Below the pieces are notes generated by a model. The model saw only the letters and a list, made by a program, of their open reading frames with translations, was not told the origin of the DNA and ran no database searches. From Rhodovulum sp. P5 (GTDB lineage: Bacteria; Pseudomonadota; Alphaproteobacteria; Rhodobacterales; Rhodobacteraceae), in NCBI RefSeq assembly GCF_002079305.1, contig NZ_CP015039.1, forward strand, positions 3,395,501 to 3,459,500: a stretch of 64,000 nt of DNA, written 5' to 3'. The position numbers and the translations under genes are program-made. Shown here one piece after another: positions 18,852 to 28,200 of this stretch (the stretch's first letter is position 1; every line of letters starts with the position of its first letter).

Positions 18852-20123
18852 ATGACCGACCAGTCCCGGCCCGCAACCACGCGGCGTGGATTCCTGAAGG
18901 CCGGCCTTGCCACCGGCGGCGCGATTGCCGCGGGCAGCGCTGCCCGTGCCGCGCAAGAACCCGACCCGCTGATCACCGAGGTTCAGCCTTGGGCGCAAGG
19001 CCTTGGCGAAGGCGTCGATGCGGTGCCCTATGGCCTGCCCATCGAGTACGAGGCCGACGTGGTTCGCCGCAACGTGCCGTGGCTGACGGCGGATGTGATC
19101 TCGTCCATCAACTTCACGCCCATCCATGCGCTGGACGGCACCATCACCCCGCAGGGCTGCGCGTTCGAACGCCACCATTCCGGCGCCATCGAGTTGCGCA
19201 AGGAAGACTATCGCCTGATGATCAACGGTCTGGTCGATCAGCCGCTGATCTTCACCTACGAGGATCTGGAGCGCTTCCCGCGGGTCAATCATACCTACTT
19301 CCTCGAATGCGCGGCCAATACCGGCATGGAATGGGCTGGTGCCCAGCTCAACGGCGCGCAATTCACCCATGGCATGATCCACAACATGGAATATTCTGGA
19401 GTGCCGCTGCGGACCCTGCTGGAAGAGGCCGGGGTGAAGACCGAGGGCAAGTGGGTCTATGTCGAGGGCGCGGATGCCTCGTCTAACGGCCGCTCGATCC
19501 CTTTGGACAAGGCGATGGACGATGTCCTCGTCGCCTTCAAGGCCAATGGCGAAGCGCTGCGCAAGGAACATGGCTATCCCGTCCGCCTCGTCGTGCCGGG
19601 CTGGGAAGGCAATATGTGGATCAAGTGGCTGCGCCGGATCGAAGTGACCGATCAGGCCATCGAAAGCCGCGAGGAAACCTCCAAATACACTGACACGCTG
19701 GCCGATGGCACCTCGCGGAAATGGACCTGGGTGATGGATGCCAAGTCCGTCATCACCAGCCCCAGCCCGCAATCGCCGATCAAGCACGGCCCCGGCCCAC
19801 TGGTCATCACCGGGCTGGCGTGGTCCGGCCGTGGTGCCATCGACCGCGTGGATGTGACCATCGACGGCGGCAAGAACTGGCAGACCGCGCGTCTGGCCCA
19901 GCCGGGTCAGGACAAGGCGATTTCGCGCTTCTACCTTGAAATCGACTGGGACGGGTCGGAAATGCTGCTGCAAAGCCGCGCTATCGACAGCACCGGTTAT
20001 GTCCAGCCGACCAAGGCGCAACTGCGCGACGTGCGCGGGCTGAACTCGATCTATCACAACAACTGTATCCAGACCTGGTGGGTGAAGGCCGGCGGGGAGG
20101 CTGAGAATGTCGAAATTTCGTAA
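18852..20123 (+). CDS. soxC: Sulfane dehydrogenase molybdenum subunit SoxC
   Basis: ATG 18852 is chosen because GAGGAGGG at 18837-18844 precedes it by 7 bp; in-frame ATGs at 18813 and 18822 would add 10-13 residues. The protein has 423 residues with Tat signal TTRRGFLKAGLATGG. The sulfite-oxidase-type Moco domain has C153 (YFLECAANTGMEW) as molybdenum ligand. The C-terminal dimerisation domain contains VDVTIDGGKNWQTARL. With SoxD it removes six electrons from SoxY-bound sulfane sulfur. Its 3' end overlaps soxD by 17 bp. Confidence 0.96.
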   Translation: MTDQSRPATTRRGFLKAGLATGGAIAAGSAARAAQEPDPLITEVQPWAQGLGEGVDAVPYGLPIEYEADVVRRNVPWLTADVISSINFTPIHALDGTITPQGCAFERHHSGAIELRKEDYRLMINGLVDQPLIFTYEDLERFPRVNHTYFLECAANTGMEWAGAQLNGAQFTHGMIHNMEYSGVPLRTLLEEAGVKTEGKWVYVEGADASSNGRSIPLDKAMDDVLVAFKANGEALRKEHGYPVRLVVPGWEGNMWIKWLRRIEVTDQAIESREETSKYTDTLADGTSRKWTWVMDAKSVITSPSPQSPIKHGPGPLVITGLAWSGRGAIDRVDVTIDGGKNWQTARLAQPGQDKAISRFYLEIDWDGSEMLLQSRAIDSTGYVQPTKAQLRDVRGLNSIYHNNCIQTWWVKAGGEAENVEIS

Positions 20124-21141
20124 TCTGGTTATCGGAACGGCGCTGGTCTCGACCCTGTCGGCCGCCCCTGCATTTGCCGAGAAATTCGGGCTGGGCCGTC
20201 CCGCCCTGCCCGAGGAAGTCGCCGCGTGGAACGTCGATGTGGCACCCGATGGAACCGGCCTGCCGGCGGGCTCCGGCTCGGTCGAGGATGGCGAATGGCT
20301 CTTTTCGGAAAACTGTGCGGTCTGCCACGGCGAATTCGCCGAGGGTGTGGACAACTGGCCCAAGCTGGCCGGGGGTGACGACACACTTGACCACGACGAT
20401 CCACTGAAGACGGTCGGATCCTACTGGCCCTACCTGTCGACGGTCTGGGACTATGTCCACCGTTCGATGCCGTTCGGCGGCGCGCAGACGCTGGAGCCTG
20501 ACGAGGTCTATGCCATCGTGGCCTACATCCTTTACTCCAACTACATCGTGGAAGACGACTTCGTCCTGTCGAACGAGAACTTCCTCGACGTGGTGATGCC
20601 CAATGCCGACGGCTTCATCATCGATGACCGGGCCGAGACCGAGTATCCGCAGTTCAGCCAGCAGCCCTGCATGACCGACTGCAAGGAAAGCGTGCAGATC
20701 ACCATGCGCGCGGCCGTTCTGGATGTGACCCCCGAAGAGGTGACCGAGAACGAGGCCGAAGCGGCAGCAGAGTTGAAGGCCGCGGCGGATGCGCAGGACA
20801 CCGCGCCGATCATGATGCCCGACCCGATGCTGGTGTCTGCGGGTGAGAAGGTGTTCAAGCAGTGCAAGTCCTGCCATCAGATCGGCGAGAACGCCTCCCA
20901 CAAGGTGGGGCCGGTCCTGAATGGTGTCGTGGGACGCGCCGCCGCGCAGGCCGATGGATTCAAGTATTCGCCTGCTTTGCAGAACGCGGGGGAAGAAGGT
21001 CTGATCTGGGATCACGATACGCTTGACGCCTATCTCGAAAGCCCGCGGGCGGTGGTGCAACGGGGCCGGATGTCGTTCCAGGGCCTGCGCTCGGAAGAAG
21101 ACCGGGAAGCGGTAATCGCCTATCTGCGCACCTTCAACTGA
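20107..21141 (+). CDS. soxD: Dihaem cytochrome c subunit SoxD of sulfane dehydrogenase
   Basis: The protein has 344 residues and a signal peptide ending APAFA. The first haem site is C70-x2-C73-H74 (NCAVCHGEFAEG). The second is C253-x2-C256-H257 (QCKSCHQIGENASHKVGP), in a mitochondrial-type cytochrome c domain with GVVGRAAAQADGFKYS. An acidic Ala/Glu linker (about 209-235) joins them. It accepts electrons from SoxC. Its presence means thiosulfate should be oxidised fully to sulfate rather than stored as sulfur globules. Confidence 0.96.
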   Translation: MSKFRNLVIGTALVSTLSAAPAFAEKFGLGRPALPEEVAAWNVDVAPDGTGLPAGSGSVEDGEWLFSENCAVCHGEFAEGVDNWPKLAGGDDTLDHDDPLKTVGSYWPYLSTVWDYVHRSMPFGGAQTLEPDEVYAIVAYILYSNYIVEDDFVLSNENFLDVVMPNADGFIIDDRAETEYPQFSQQPCMTDCKESVQITMRAAVLDVTPEEVTENEAEAAAELKAAADAQDTAPIMMPDPMLVSAGEKVFKQCKSCHQIGENASHKVGPVLNGVVGRAAAQADGFKYSPALQNAGEEGLIWDHDTLDAYLESPRAVVQRGRMSFQGLRSEEDREAVIAYLRTFN

Positions 21142-21166
21142 CGCCGGCCCCCTCCCGAACCGGCGT
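21141..21166 (+). terminator. Stem-loop after soxD
   Basis: ACGCCGG (21141-21147) and CCGGCGT (21160-21166) form a perfect 7-bp stem with a 12-nt C-rich loop directly after the soxD stop. No U-run follows, so it is a weak candidate for termination or for mRNA 3'-end protection between soxD and the downstream thioredoxin gene. Confidence 0.4.
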
Positions 21167-21257
21167 GTGCGGCCCCCGCTTCCCTAGGGGGTCGCCATTT
21201 CGTGTTTCGCACGGGCGCTGTGCCCTGTGCTAGGCTTTGCCGACAAGGGAGGGAATG

Positions 21258-21851
21258 ATGCTGACACGCCGCCATCTTCTGGCGGGGGGAGCGGCGCTTG
21301 CGCTGGTCCGCCCCGCCTGGGCCGAGGCGATCCTCGGCGACGACGGTCTTCACAAGCAGGACTGGTTTCTCGACAGTTTCCTTGAACTCGGCGATGACCT
21401 GAACACCGCCGCGGCAGGGGACAAGGGGCTGATCGTGCTGTTCGAACAGGCAGGCTGCCCCTATTGCCGCGAACTGCACCGCGTGAATTTCGCCCGGCCG
21501 GAGATCAGGGACTACCTGATCGCGCATTTCGATGTCGTGCAACTCGACATGTGGGGCTCCCGCGCGGTTCTGGATTTCGATGGCGAGGAACTGGAAGAGC
21601 GCGCGCTTGCCGCGAAATGGGGTGTGAATTTCACGCCGACGACCGTGCTGTTCCCCTCGGTCAGCGCAGGCGCAGCCGATCGCGCGGCGGCGGAGGCGTT
21701 CCGCCTGCCGGGATATCTGAAGCCGTTCCACTACCTGTCGGCGCTGGAATATGTCAGCACCGGCGCCTATCGGGACCAGCCGTTCCAGCGATTCCTGCAG
21801 GACAAGTTCGCAACCCTGCGTGCACAGGGAATCGACCCCGACGTGTGGTAG
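21258..21851 (+). CDS. SoxW-like periplasmic thioredoxin (paralogue)
   Basis: The start is ATG 21258 (ATG 21255 is equally in frame), with GGAGG 5 bp upstream; the protein has 197 residues. LTRRHLLAGGAALALVRPAWA is a Tat-like signal. The mature start ILGDDGLHKQDWFLDSF matches SoxW encoded at 14101. The active site is QAGCPYCRELH and the cis-Pro loop is VNFTPTTVLFPS. It is probably a periplasmic reductase for Sox components, exported by Tat where SoxW appears to use Sec. It takes the place usually held by soxE-soxH after soxD in Paracoccus. Confidence 0.85.
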   Translation: MLTRRHLLAGGAALALVRPAWAEAILGDDGLHKQDWFLDSFLELGDDLNTAAAGDKGLIVLFEQAGCPYCRELHRVNFARPEIRDYLIAHFDVVQLDMWGSRAVLDFDGEELEERALAAKWGVNFTPTTVLFPSVSAGAADRAAAEAFRLPGYLKPFHYLSALEYVSTGAYRDQPFQRFLQDKFATLRAQGIDPDVW

Positions 21852-21872
21852 ACGCCCGATCCCGTCGGCGAA

Positions 21873-23261
21873 CTATCCCGCGCGGGCGAAGCTGACGGTG
21901 GTGCCCTGATCGTATCCGTCGGCGCACAACTCTCTGACCAGGGCCTTCAGCCGGTCCGACCCGTCGCGTAGCGTGACGGCAGCGGCCAGCGTCTGTTCGA
22001 CCATCGCGGCGTTTTGCTGGGTCATGTTGTCCATGTCGGCGACGGCCACGTTGATCTGTTCGATCCCGCTGGCCTCCTCCTCGGCCGAGACGGCGATTTC
22101 CCGCAGCAGCCGGTCGATTTCGGAAACCTTGTCGGCGGTGCGATCCAGCGCCTCGCTGACATCGGAGATGATCTTCACGCCGTTTTCCACATGCTGCGTG
22201 CTGGAGCCGATCAGCCCCCGAATCGACTTGGCCTCATTCGCGGACCGGTGGGCCAGTGCGCGCACTTCCGACGCCACGACGGCAAAGCCCTTGCCAGCGT
22301 CACCTGCGCGGGCAGCCTCGACCGTGGCGTTAAGCGCCAGAAGATTCGTCTGAACCGAGATTTCGTCAATAACGGTCAGGATCTTGGCGATCTCGGCCGA
22401 ACTGGCGGAAATCTCGGTCATCGCCTTTTCGGCGGAATCCATGATCGTGCTGGATTGCGTGACCATTTCGCTGGCGGCCGATGCGGCGCCGGTCGCCTCT
22501 CGCGCGCCGATCGAGGTGCGCTTGACCGTTTCGGTGATTTCCGACAGCGAGGCGGCGGTTTCTTCCAGCGCGGCGGCCTGGTTTTCGGTCCTGCGCGAGA
22601 GGTCCTCCACCGCGCGGGCGATCTCATGGGTGCCGTTGCCGACTTCCTCTGCGTTGTTGCCGATGCCGCCGATCACACCTTCGATCGCTTCCATGGCTTC
22701 GTTGAAGTCCTGCCGGGTGCCCGCGATCTTTGCCGGCACATCGTCCCCGATCCGGTGGGCAAGATTGCCCGACGCCAGCGCCTTCATTGCCGTGCCGAGG
22801 ATGTCCATCGCTTCGATATCGGCCTTGGCGTCACGCTCGAAGAACTGCTGCATCGCGACGGCAACATCGGCGAAGATCGAAAGAAGCAGGCTTTGGAACA
22901 GCTCTGCACGGGCAGATTCGCGTTTGCCTTTCGTGGCGGCACTCAACGCTGCGACCAGCCCGCTGGCATAGTAGCCGTAACCTTCGAGGTACTTCGCGAA
23001 ACTGATCTGATCGGCGATATTCTTGGCGAGGTCTTCCTGAATCCGGAAGTATTCGGGCGAGAAGTCCCCGGTCGCGATATGCTTGAATTTCCGGCTTTCA
23101 ACCTCGAAAAGGTCCTCCGGCAGCGCGCGGATATTGGGGTCCACGACAGTATAGGCCGTCATCAGCGCATCGTGGAGTTTGCCCGAAATGAGCTTGTGGA
23201 CGTCCTGCCCCCGCGCTTTCCGATCGTTCGACCAAGGGCGGATTTCGTCTTCGATCTTCAT
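21873..23261 (-). CDS. Soluble methyl-accepting chemotaxis protein
   Basis: ATG 23261 (MKIEDEIRPWSND) has GGAG 7 bp upstream; a TTG at 23327 would add 22 residues. The protein has 462 residues and no membrane segment. An all-helical N-terminal domain (to about 150) contains DFSPEYFRIQEDLAKNIADQ and YLEGYGYYASGL. Its layout recalls the protoglobin sensor of HemAT-like receptors, but I see no convincing proximal histidine. A HAMP-like linker and a full signalling domain follow, with the hairpin tip IDEISVQTNLLALNATVEAARAG. It should relay to CheA/CheW; the ligand is unknown. It is convergent with the sox operon. Confidence 0.88.
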   Translation of the reverse strand: MKIEDEIRPWSNDRKARGQDVHKLISGKLHDALMTAYTVVDPNIRALPEDLFEVESRKFKHIATGDFSPEYFRIQEDLAKNIADQISFAKYLEGYGYYASGLVAALSAATKGKRESARAELFQSLLLSIFADVAVAMQQFFERDAKADIEAMDILGTAMKALASGNLAHRIGDDVPAKIAGTRQDFNEAMEAIEGVIGGIGNNAEEVGNGTHEIARAVEDLSRRTENQAAALEETAASLSEITETVKRTSIGAREATGAASAASEMVTQSSTIMDSAEKAMTEISASSAEIAKILTVIDEISVQTNLLALNATVEAARAGDAGKGFAVVASEVRALAHRSANEAKSIRGLIGSSTQHVENGVKIISDVSEALDRTADKVSEIDRLLREIAVSAEEEASGIEQINVAVADMDNMTQQNAAMVEQTLAAAVTLRDGSDRLKALVRELCADGYDQGTTVSFARAG

Positions 23262-24307
23262 TCCTGTGCTCCGGTAGGGACGGCGACGCTCCACCAGCGT
23301 TGGGCGGACGACGGGTTTCTGCTCCAAGTAAAATGTGTTGATTCGGTAAGCTTTCTCCTAACGTCGACCGGTTTGCGCGGGCTGCTTGGAGGGAGCATCA
23401 TGAATGACTCGCGCTTACGCGGGACTCTGACTCTGCTCGGCAAACGCGCGCCTAAGCTCGGCAGTTCGTTGCCCACAGAGCAAAGGCATCAAGCGCGGAG
23501 ACCTCAAATATCGCAGCGCTTGATGCCTTTGCGGTCAACCGTCCCACTGGCCGCCAAGCTCGAGTTTTTCTGGCAGGTATTCATAAGGTACGACTTGTGT
23601 CGCCAATTCCATCCCGGATGGCGCGAGGCGTCTTCGCTCGCATATAGGGGCGCCAAAGAAGTCACGGACAGGACTAATGCCTGTGTGATCGGGCACTTAT
23701 GGGCATCTAACGTCGATCCATTCCCGGCATTCGCTGCGCCGATGCCGAAATGGGAGGTCGGTGGACGGGACTGCCGGCCGCTGCGAGTGGTCGATTTATG
23801 CCGCTGCCGCGAGGGAGCCGGAAGGATGGGCGGGAACCAGACATTCGCCGCGAATGCGAACCATGAATGCGGCAATCGATGTAGGAGACACTCGCAAGAC
23901 GCGGCTGCAGTCCTTCATTCCGGACCGCCCCGAGGTGGCTCTAGAGCCCATTCTTCCTCACCGCGCGGACGCAGCACTTCGCAAGCGCAGCGATTCGTTG
24001 ATGGTAAAGCCGACCCCTTCCGCTCGTAAGACTGGCCACTCAGTACGGCAGCGCAATTTACGCATAGCAGCAATCCCTCAATTCCAAGGAATCTCGAGAA
24101 ACGATCCAGAGTGATCTCGATCGCAAGCACCGCATGACCCGTTGCCATCGAAATTGGTCGTACTGTCGTTCATCGTCGCACTCGCCGCGATGTTCTTGCC
24201 AGAAGTAAAGGCCGAGATTATTCAATCGAGCATCGCATTGCTTCTGTCATGACATGGTTCCACAGGGTTAGTAGCTGAGATCACCACAGAAGTGGGAGAC
24301 TTTCGGA
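23262..24307. other. 1-kb stretch without a convincing gene
   Basis: Short open frames occur here on both strands (for example 23504-23875 minus and 23761-24114 plus), but their translations are rich in Pro/Arg/Ser and show no domain. They also lack good ribosome-binding sites. Base composition is lower in GC than the neighbours, especially near 24050-24280. It holds the strong hairpin at 23480-23532. It may be degraded mobile or intergenic-repeat DNA. It marks the boundary between the sox/chemotaxis region and the accessory genes. Confidence 0.5.
23480..23532. repeat. Perfect 17-bp inverted repeat (hairpin)
   Basis: GCAAAGGCATCAAGCGC at 23480-23496 is exactly complementary to 23516-23532, with a 19-nt spacer. 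Neither arm is followed by a clear T-run, so it is not a standard intrinsic terminator. It could be a folded RNA element, the terminus of a lost small element, or a recombination site. It lies about 220 bp upstream of the chemotaxis receptor start, on the opposite side of its likely promoter. Confidence 0.75.
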
Positions 24308-25216
24308 ATGGGTAGCATTCGAAAACGGGTCGGGCTGTTTTTGACGATCGCCGCAGCGGCACCGTTCGCATTCCCGATCTCCGCTGCCGCGGGCGGCTGC
24401 ACCTTCCGCGGGGAAATCGTCTACGCCGAGGACTTCCCAAGAATCGTGATCGACCGGGCCGATCCCGAGCATGGCGGTCAGGCTCTCGGTCCGCACGCCC
24501 CTCTTTACCCCGGCGATGTGCTGCTGGTGCAGGGTGATCAGGTCGCCTGGATCCGGGACGAGCCCGGGGGCGATCTGCGCGAAATCACCGCCGGCGACGG
24601 CCGTGTAACCATCGGCCAGCCCGAGACCTGCGACGTCCACGCCGGTTTCGCGGTGACACTCCGCGGACTTTATGCCTCGCTCAACGCCATCATCGGCGGC
24701 CCCGTGACCGATCAGCCGATTGTTACTTATCCGCGGCGCGGCGACCCTGCCCCAGGCGGCCTGAAGCTTGCCTTTGGGGACGGACAACTGCTGGCGGCCG
24801 GTACAGAGTTCCTGAGCGTCAGTTGGACCGGGCTCGACGCGGAGGTGGCCCTCAGGTCAACGACCGACGACACCGTTCTCATCAATCTGCGCAGCGCAGG
24901 CGTGCCCCTTGTCGAGGGGGCCATCGAACGCCCGCTGCAGCCGGGCGAGGCGCTGCGCCTGGAGTTCGAGACCGAGAAGGGGCGGGTCACACGCACGATC
25001 CGCGTCGTGCCGCGGGGCGATCTTCCAAAGCCGGCGGGCGTGGAGAGCCTTGACGATCTCACACCGGCCGAGGCCACGATCTACGCGATCTGGCTCGCCA
25101 CCGAGGGTCCGCCCGAATGGCGCCTGCAAGGCATGAGCCTGCTCGCCCGGGCCGCCCGGGACGACTACATGGCCTGGAAGGTGCTTCGCGGGCTGCGATC
25201 CGAGCCTCCAGGATGA
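24308..25216 (+). CDS. Predicted secreted protein of unknown function, upstream of TPR-CHAT gene
   Basis: The protein has 302 residues. An N-terminal signal peptide runs to about residue 28 (VGLFLTIAAAAPFAFPISAAA). The next 100 residues are beta-rich and contain two cysteines (GGCTFRGE and PETCDV) that could pair. The segment YPGDVLLVQGDQVAWIRDEPG is reminiscent of FecR-type domains, but that is only a resemblance. Another beta-rich section (about 150-235) follows, then a helical C-terminus (LDDLTPAEATIYAIWLATEG). It ends 58 bp before the TPR-CHAT gene on the same strand, so the two are probably one transcription unit and may act together. Confidence 0.75.
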   Translation: MGSIRKRVGLFLTIAAAAPFAFPISAAAGGCTFRGEIVYAEDFPRIVIDRADPEHGGQALGPHAPLYPGDVLLVQGDQVAWIRDEPGGDLREITAGDGRVTIGQPETCDVHAGFAVTLRGLYASLNAIIGGPVTDQPIVTYPRRGDPAPGGLKLAFGDGQLLAAGTEFLSVSWTGLDAEVALRSTTDDTVLINLRSAGVPLVEGAIERPLQPGEALRLEFETEKGRVTRTIRVVPRGDLPKPAGVESLDDLTPAEATIYAIWLATEGPPEWRLQGMSLLARAARDDYMAWKVLRGLRSEPPG

Positions 25217-25274
25217 TCTCTTTCTTTAAGCGCCAGGCCGGAGGCGTCCTGGTCCAATGAGGTAGGTGGTTGCG

Positions 25275-28200
25275 ATGGTAAGAGTTCTGCTGATTGCCAG
25301 CATCGTCCTGTTGGGGATTTCGTCGGCCCGAGCTCAGGACCTGGCGACCGAGTGGTCCGCCGGAAACGCGGCTGCTGTGCAGGCTTACCGCGATGGTGAC
25401 TACACCACAGCGCTGGACCTTGCCCGGCAGATGCTTGTTCTGGCGGAAGCGGCGTTCGGGCCGGAGCATCCCGATACCCTTCGGAGCGTGAACAACCTTG
25501 CGGTTCTCTATCAGAGCACCGGTCGCTACGAGGACGCGGAGCCGCTCTTTCGCCGCGTGCTGGAGGCCCAGGAGCGCGTGCTCGGGCCGGAGCATTCCGA
25601 TACCCTGATCAGCGCGAACAACCTTGCGGCTTACTATGAGGCCACCGGTCGCTACGAAGAAGCGAAGCCTCTCTTTCGCCGCGTGCTGGAGACCCGCGAG
25701 CGCGTGCTCGGGCCGGAGCATTCCGATACGCTCATGAGCGTGAACAACCTCGCGTTTCTCTACTTAAGAACCGGTCGCTACGGGGACGCGGAGGTGCTCT
25801 TTCGCCGCGCGCTGGAGGCCCAGGAGCGCGTGCTCGGGCCGGAACATTCCGATACTCTGGTCAGCGTGATCAACCTCGCGACTCTCTATGAGGCCACCGG
25901 TCGCTACGGGGAGGCGGAGCCGCTCTTCCGCCGCGCGCTGGAGGCGTCCGAGCGCGTGCTCGGGCAGGAGCATCCCTTTACCCTGAGCAGCGGAAGGAGC
26001 CTCGCGGGTCTCTATCAGGCCACCGGGCGCTACGGGGACGCGGAGGTGCTCTTTCGCCGCGCGCTGGAGGCCCGCGAGCGCGTGCTCGGGCCGGAGCATC
26101 CCGAAACCATCGGGAGTGTGCACAGCCTCGCGGGTCTCTATCAGGCCACCGGTCGCTACGGGGAGGCAGAGCCGCTCTATCGCCGCGCACTGGAGGCGTT
26201 CGAGCGCGTGCTCGGACCGGAGCATCCCGATACCCTGGGCATCGTGAACAACCTCGCGTTGTTCTATCAGGCCACCGGTCGCTACGGGGAGGCAGAGCCG
26301 CTCTTTCGCCGCGCGCTGGAGGCGTTCGAGCGGGCGCTCGGGCCGGAGCATCCCGATACCCTGACCAGCGTGAACAACCTCGCGGCTCTCTATCAGGCCA
26401 CCGGTCGCTACGGGGAGGCAGAGCCGCTCTATCGCCGCGCGCTGGAGGCGCGCGAGCGCGTGCTCGGGCCGGAGCATCCCGATACCCTGACCAGCGTGAA
26501 CAACCTCGCGTTTCTCTATCACCCCACCGGTCGCTACGGGGAGGCAGAGCCGCTCTTTCGCCGCGCGCTGGAGGCGTTCGAGCGGGCGCTCGGGCCGGAG
26601 CATCCCGATACCCTGACCAGCGTGAACAACCTCGCGGGTCTCTATGAGGCCACCGGTCGCTACGAGGACGCGGAGCCGCTCTATCGCCGGGCGCTGGAGG
26701 CCCGCGAACGCGTGCTCGGGCCGGAGCATCCCGATACCCTGACCAGCGTGAACAACCTCGCGGGTCTCTATGAGGCCACCGGTCGCTACGGGGAGGCGGA
26801 GCCGCTCTATCGCCGCGCGAAGGAGGCGTTCGAACGCGTGCTCGGGTCAGAGCATCCCGTTACCCTGCGCAGCGTGAACAACCTCGCGGGTCACTATGCG
26901 GCCACCGGTCGCTACGGGGAAGCGGAGCCGCTCTACCGCCGCGCGCTGGAGGCGTCCGAGCGGGTGCTCGGGCCGGAACATCCCAATACGCTGACCATCG
27001 TGAACAGCCTTGCCGCGCTTCGGATCGCGCAGGGCAGACCTGCCGAGGCTGCAGCGATCCTTGAGCAGGGTGTTATTGCCTCCGGTCGTTGGGCCGGGCA
27101 GGAGGCCGATTCCGCGTCCGGGGCGGGGCAGCGGCGCGCGGCGCTGGAGCGGGCGGGAACGTCGGCTGCTGCAGCCCTGGCGCTGGCGGCGCAGGCGCCG
27201 TCGGCTGAAACGGCGGACCTGGCGGCGCTGGTGGTCTTGAACCGCAAGGGGTTGGCCGGGGAGCGGGAGGCGGCGCTCCTTAGGCTTGCCCGGTCGGCCG
27301 AGACCGAGGAAGCGCGGCGGATCGCGACGGAACTGCTGGTCGCGCGGCGAAATCTGACCGCAGCTTTTCGGCAAGTCGCCTTCGGCGACGGCGGGGCGGC
27401 CGCCGAGCAGATCTTCCAGCTGGCGACCGAGCGCGTGGACGGGCTGGAACGGGATCTCGCGCTTGCCGATCCGACCTACCGCGCCCCCCGTGACATCACC
27501 GCCGAGGCGGTCACGGCGTCGCTGCCGCCGGGCGCGGCGCTGATCGACTACACGCTCTTCACACCCTATGATTTCGAAACGCGCATCTGGGCAGAGGACC
27601 GACATGTGGGCGCGGTGGTTCTGCGCCCGGGCGCGACGGCGGTGTTCGTTGACCTCGGGCCACTGGCCGAGATCCAGCCTGCAATCGAGAATCTGGGCGC
27701 GACGCTCGGCATGGGGGACCGGGGCAAGATCGCCGGGATGACGCTGCATCGGGCGCTGCTGGCGCCGCTCGACGCGCATATCGCCGGAGCGGAGACCCTC
27801 TTCATCTCGCCCGCGGGCCCGCTCGGGCTGATCCCCTTCGACATGCTGCGGACATCGCCGTCGGACCAGTCGACCCTGGCCGCCTCCGGTCCCGCGATCA
27901 GGCTTCTGGCCACCGGCCGGGCCTTGGTTGCCAAGGCGCCCGAAGTGACGGGACAGGGTCTCGTCGCCTTTGGCGCCATCGACTATGAGCAGGCGGGTGG
28001 CAGCACGTCGACATCCGCGGACACAGCTGAGACGCTTCTGGCGCTCGTCGAACGAGCCCGGGCATCGGACGTCGCTTCCATGATCCAGGCGGGCGGGCAG
28101 CAGGACTTCGCTCCGTTGGCGCATACGGCTGTGGAGATCGACGCCATCGCACGGATCTGGCGCGAGGCGGGCGGCGACACGGCGGACCTCTACATCGGCG

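Noticed and set aside
23504..23875. Minus-strand frame of 123 codons in the 23-24 kb gap
   Set aside because: No ribosome-binding site, unusual composition and overlap with the hairpin; insufficient support for a gene.
22014..24029. Plus-strand open frame of 671 codons over the chemotaxis gene and the following gap
   Set aside because: Its first two thirds are antisense to the chemotaxis receptor and the rest is low-quality; no domain is seen.
25458..26969. Regular 126-bp repeats, considered as a CRISPR-like or satellite array
   Set aside because: Repeats are contiguous without spacers, keep one reading frame and encode TPR units.
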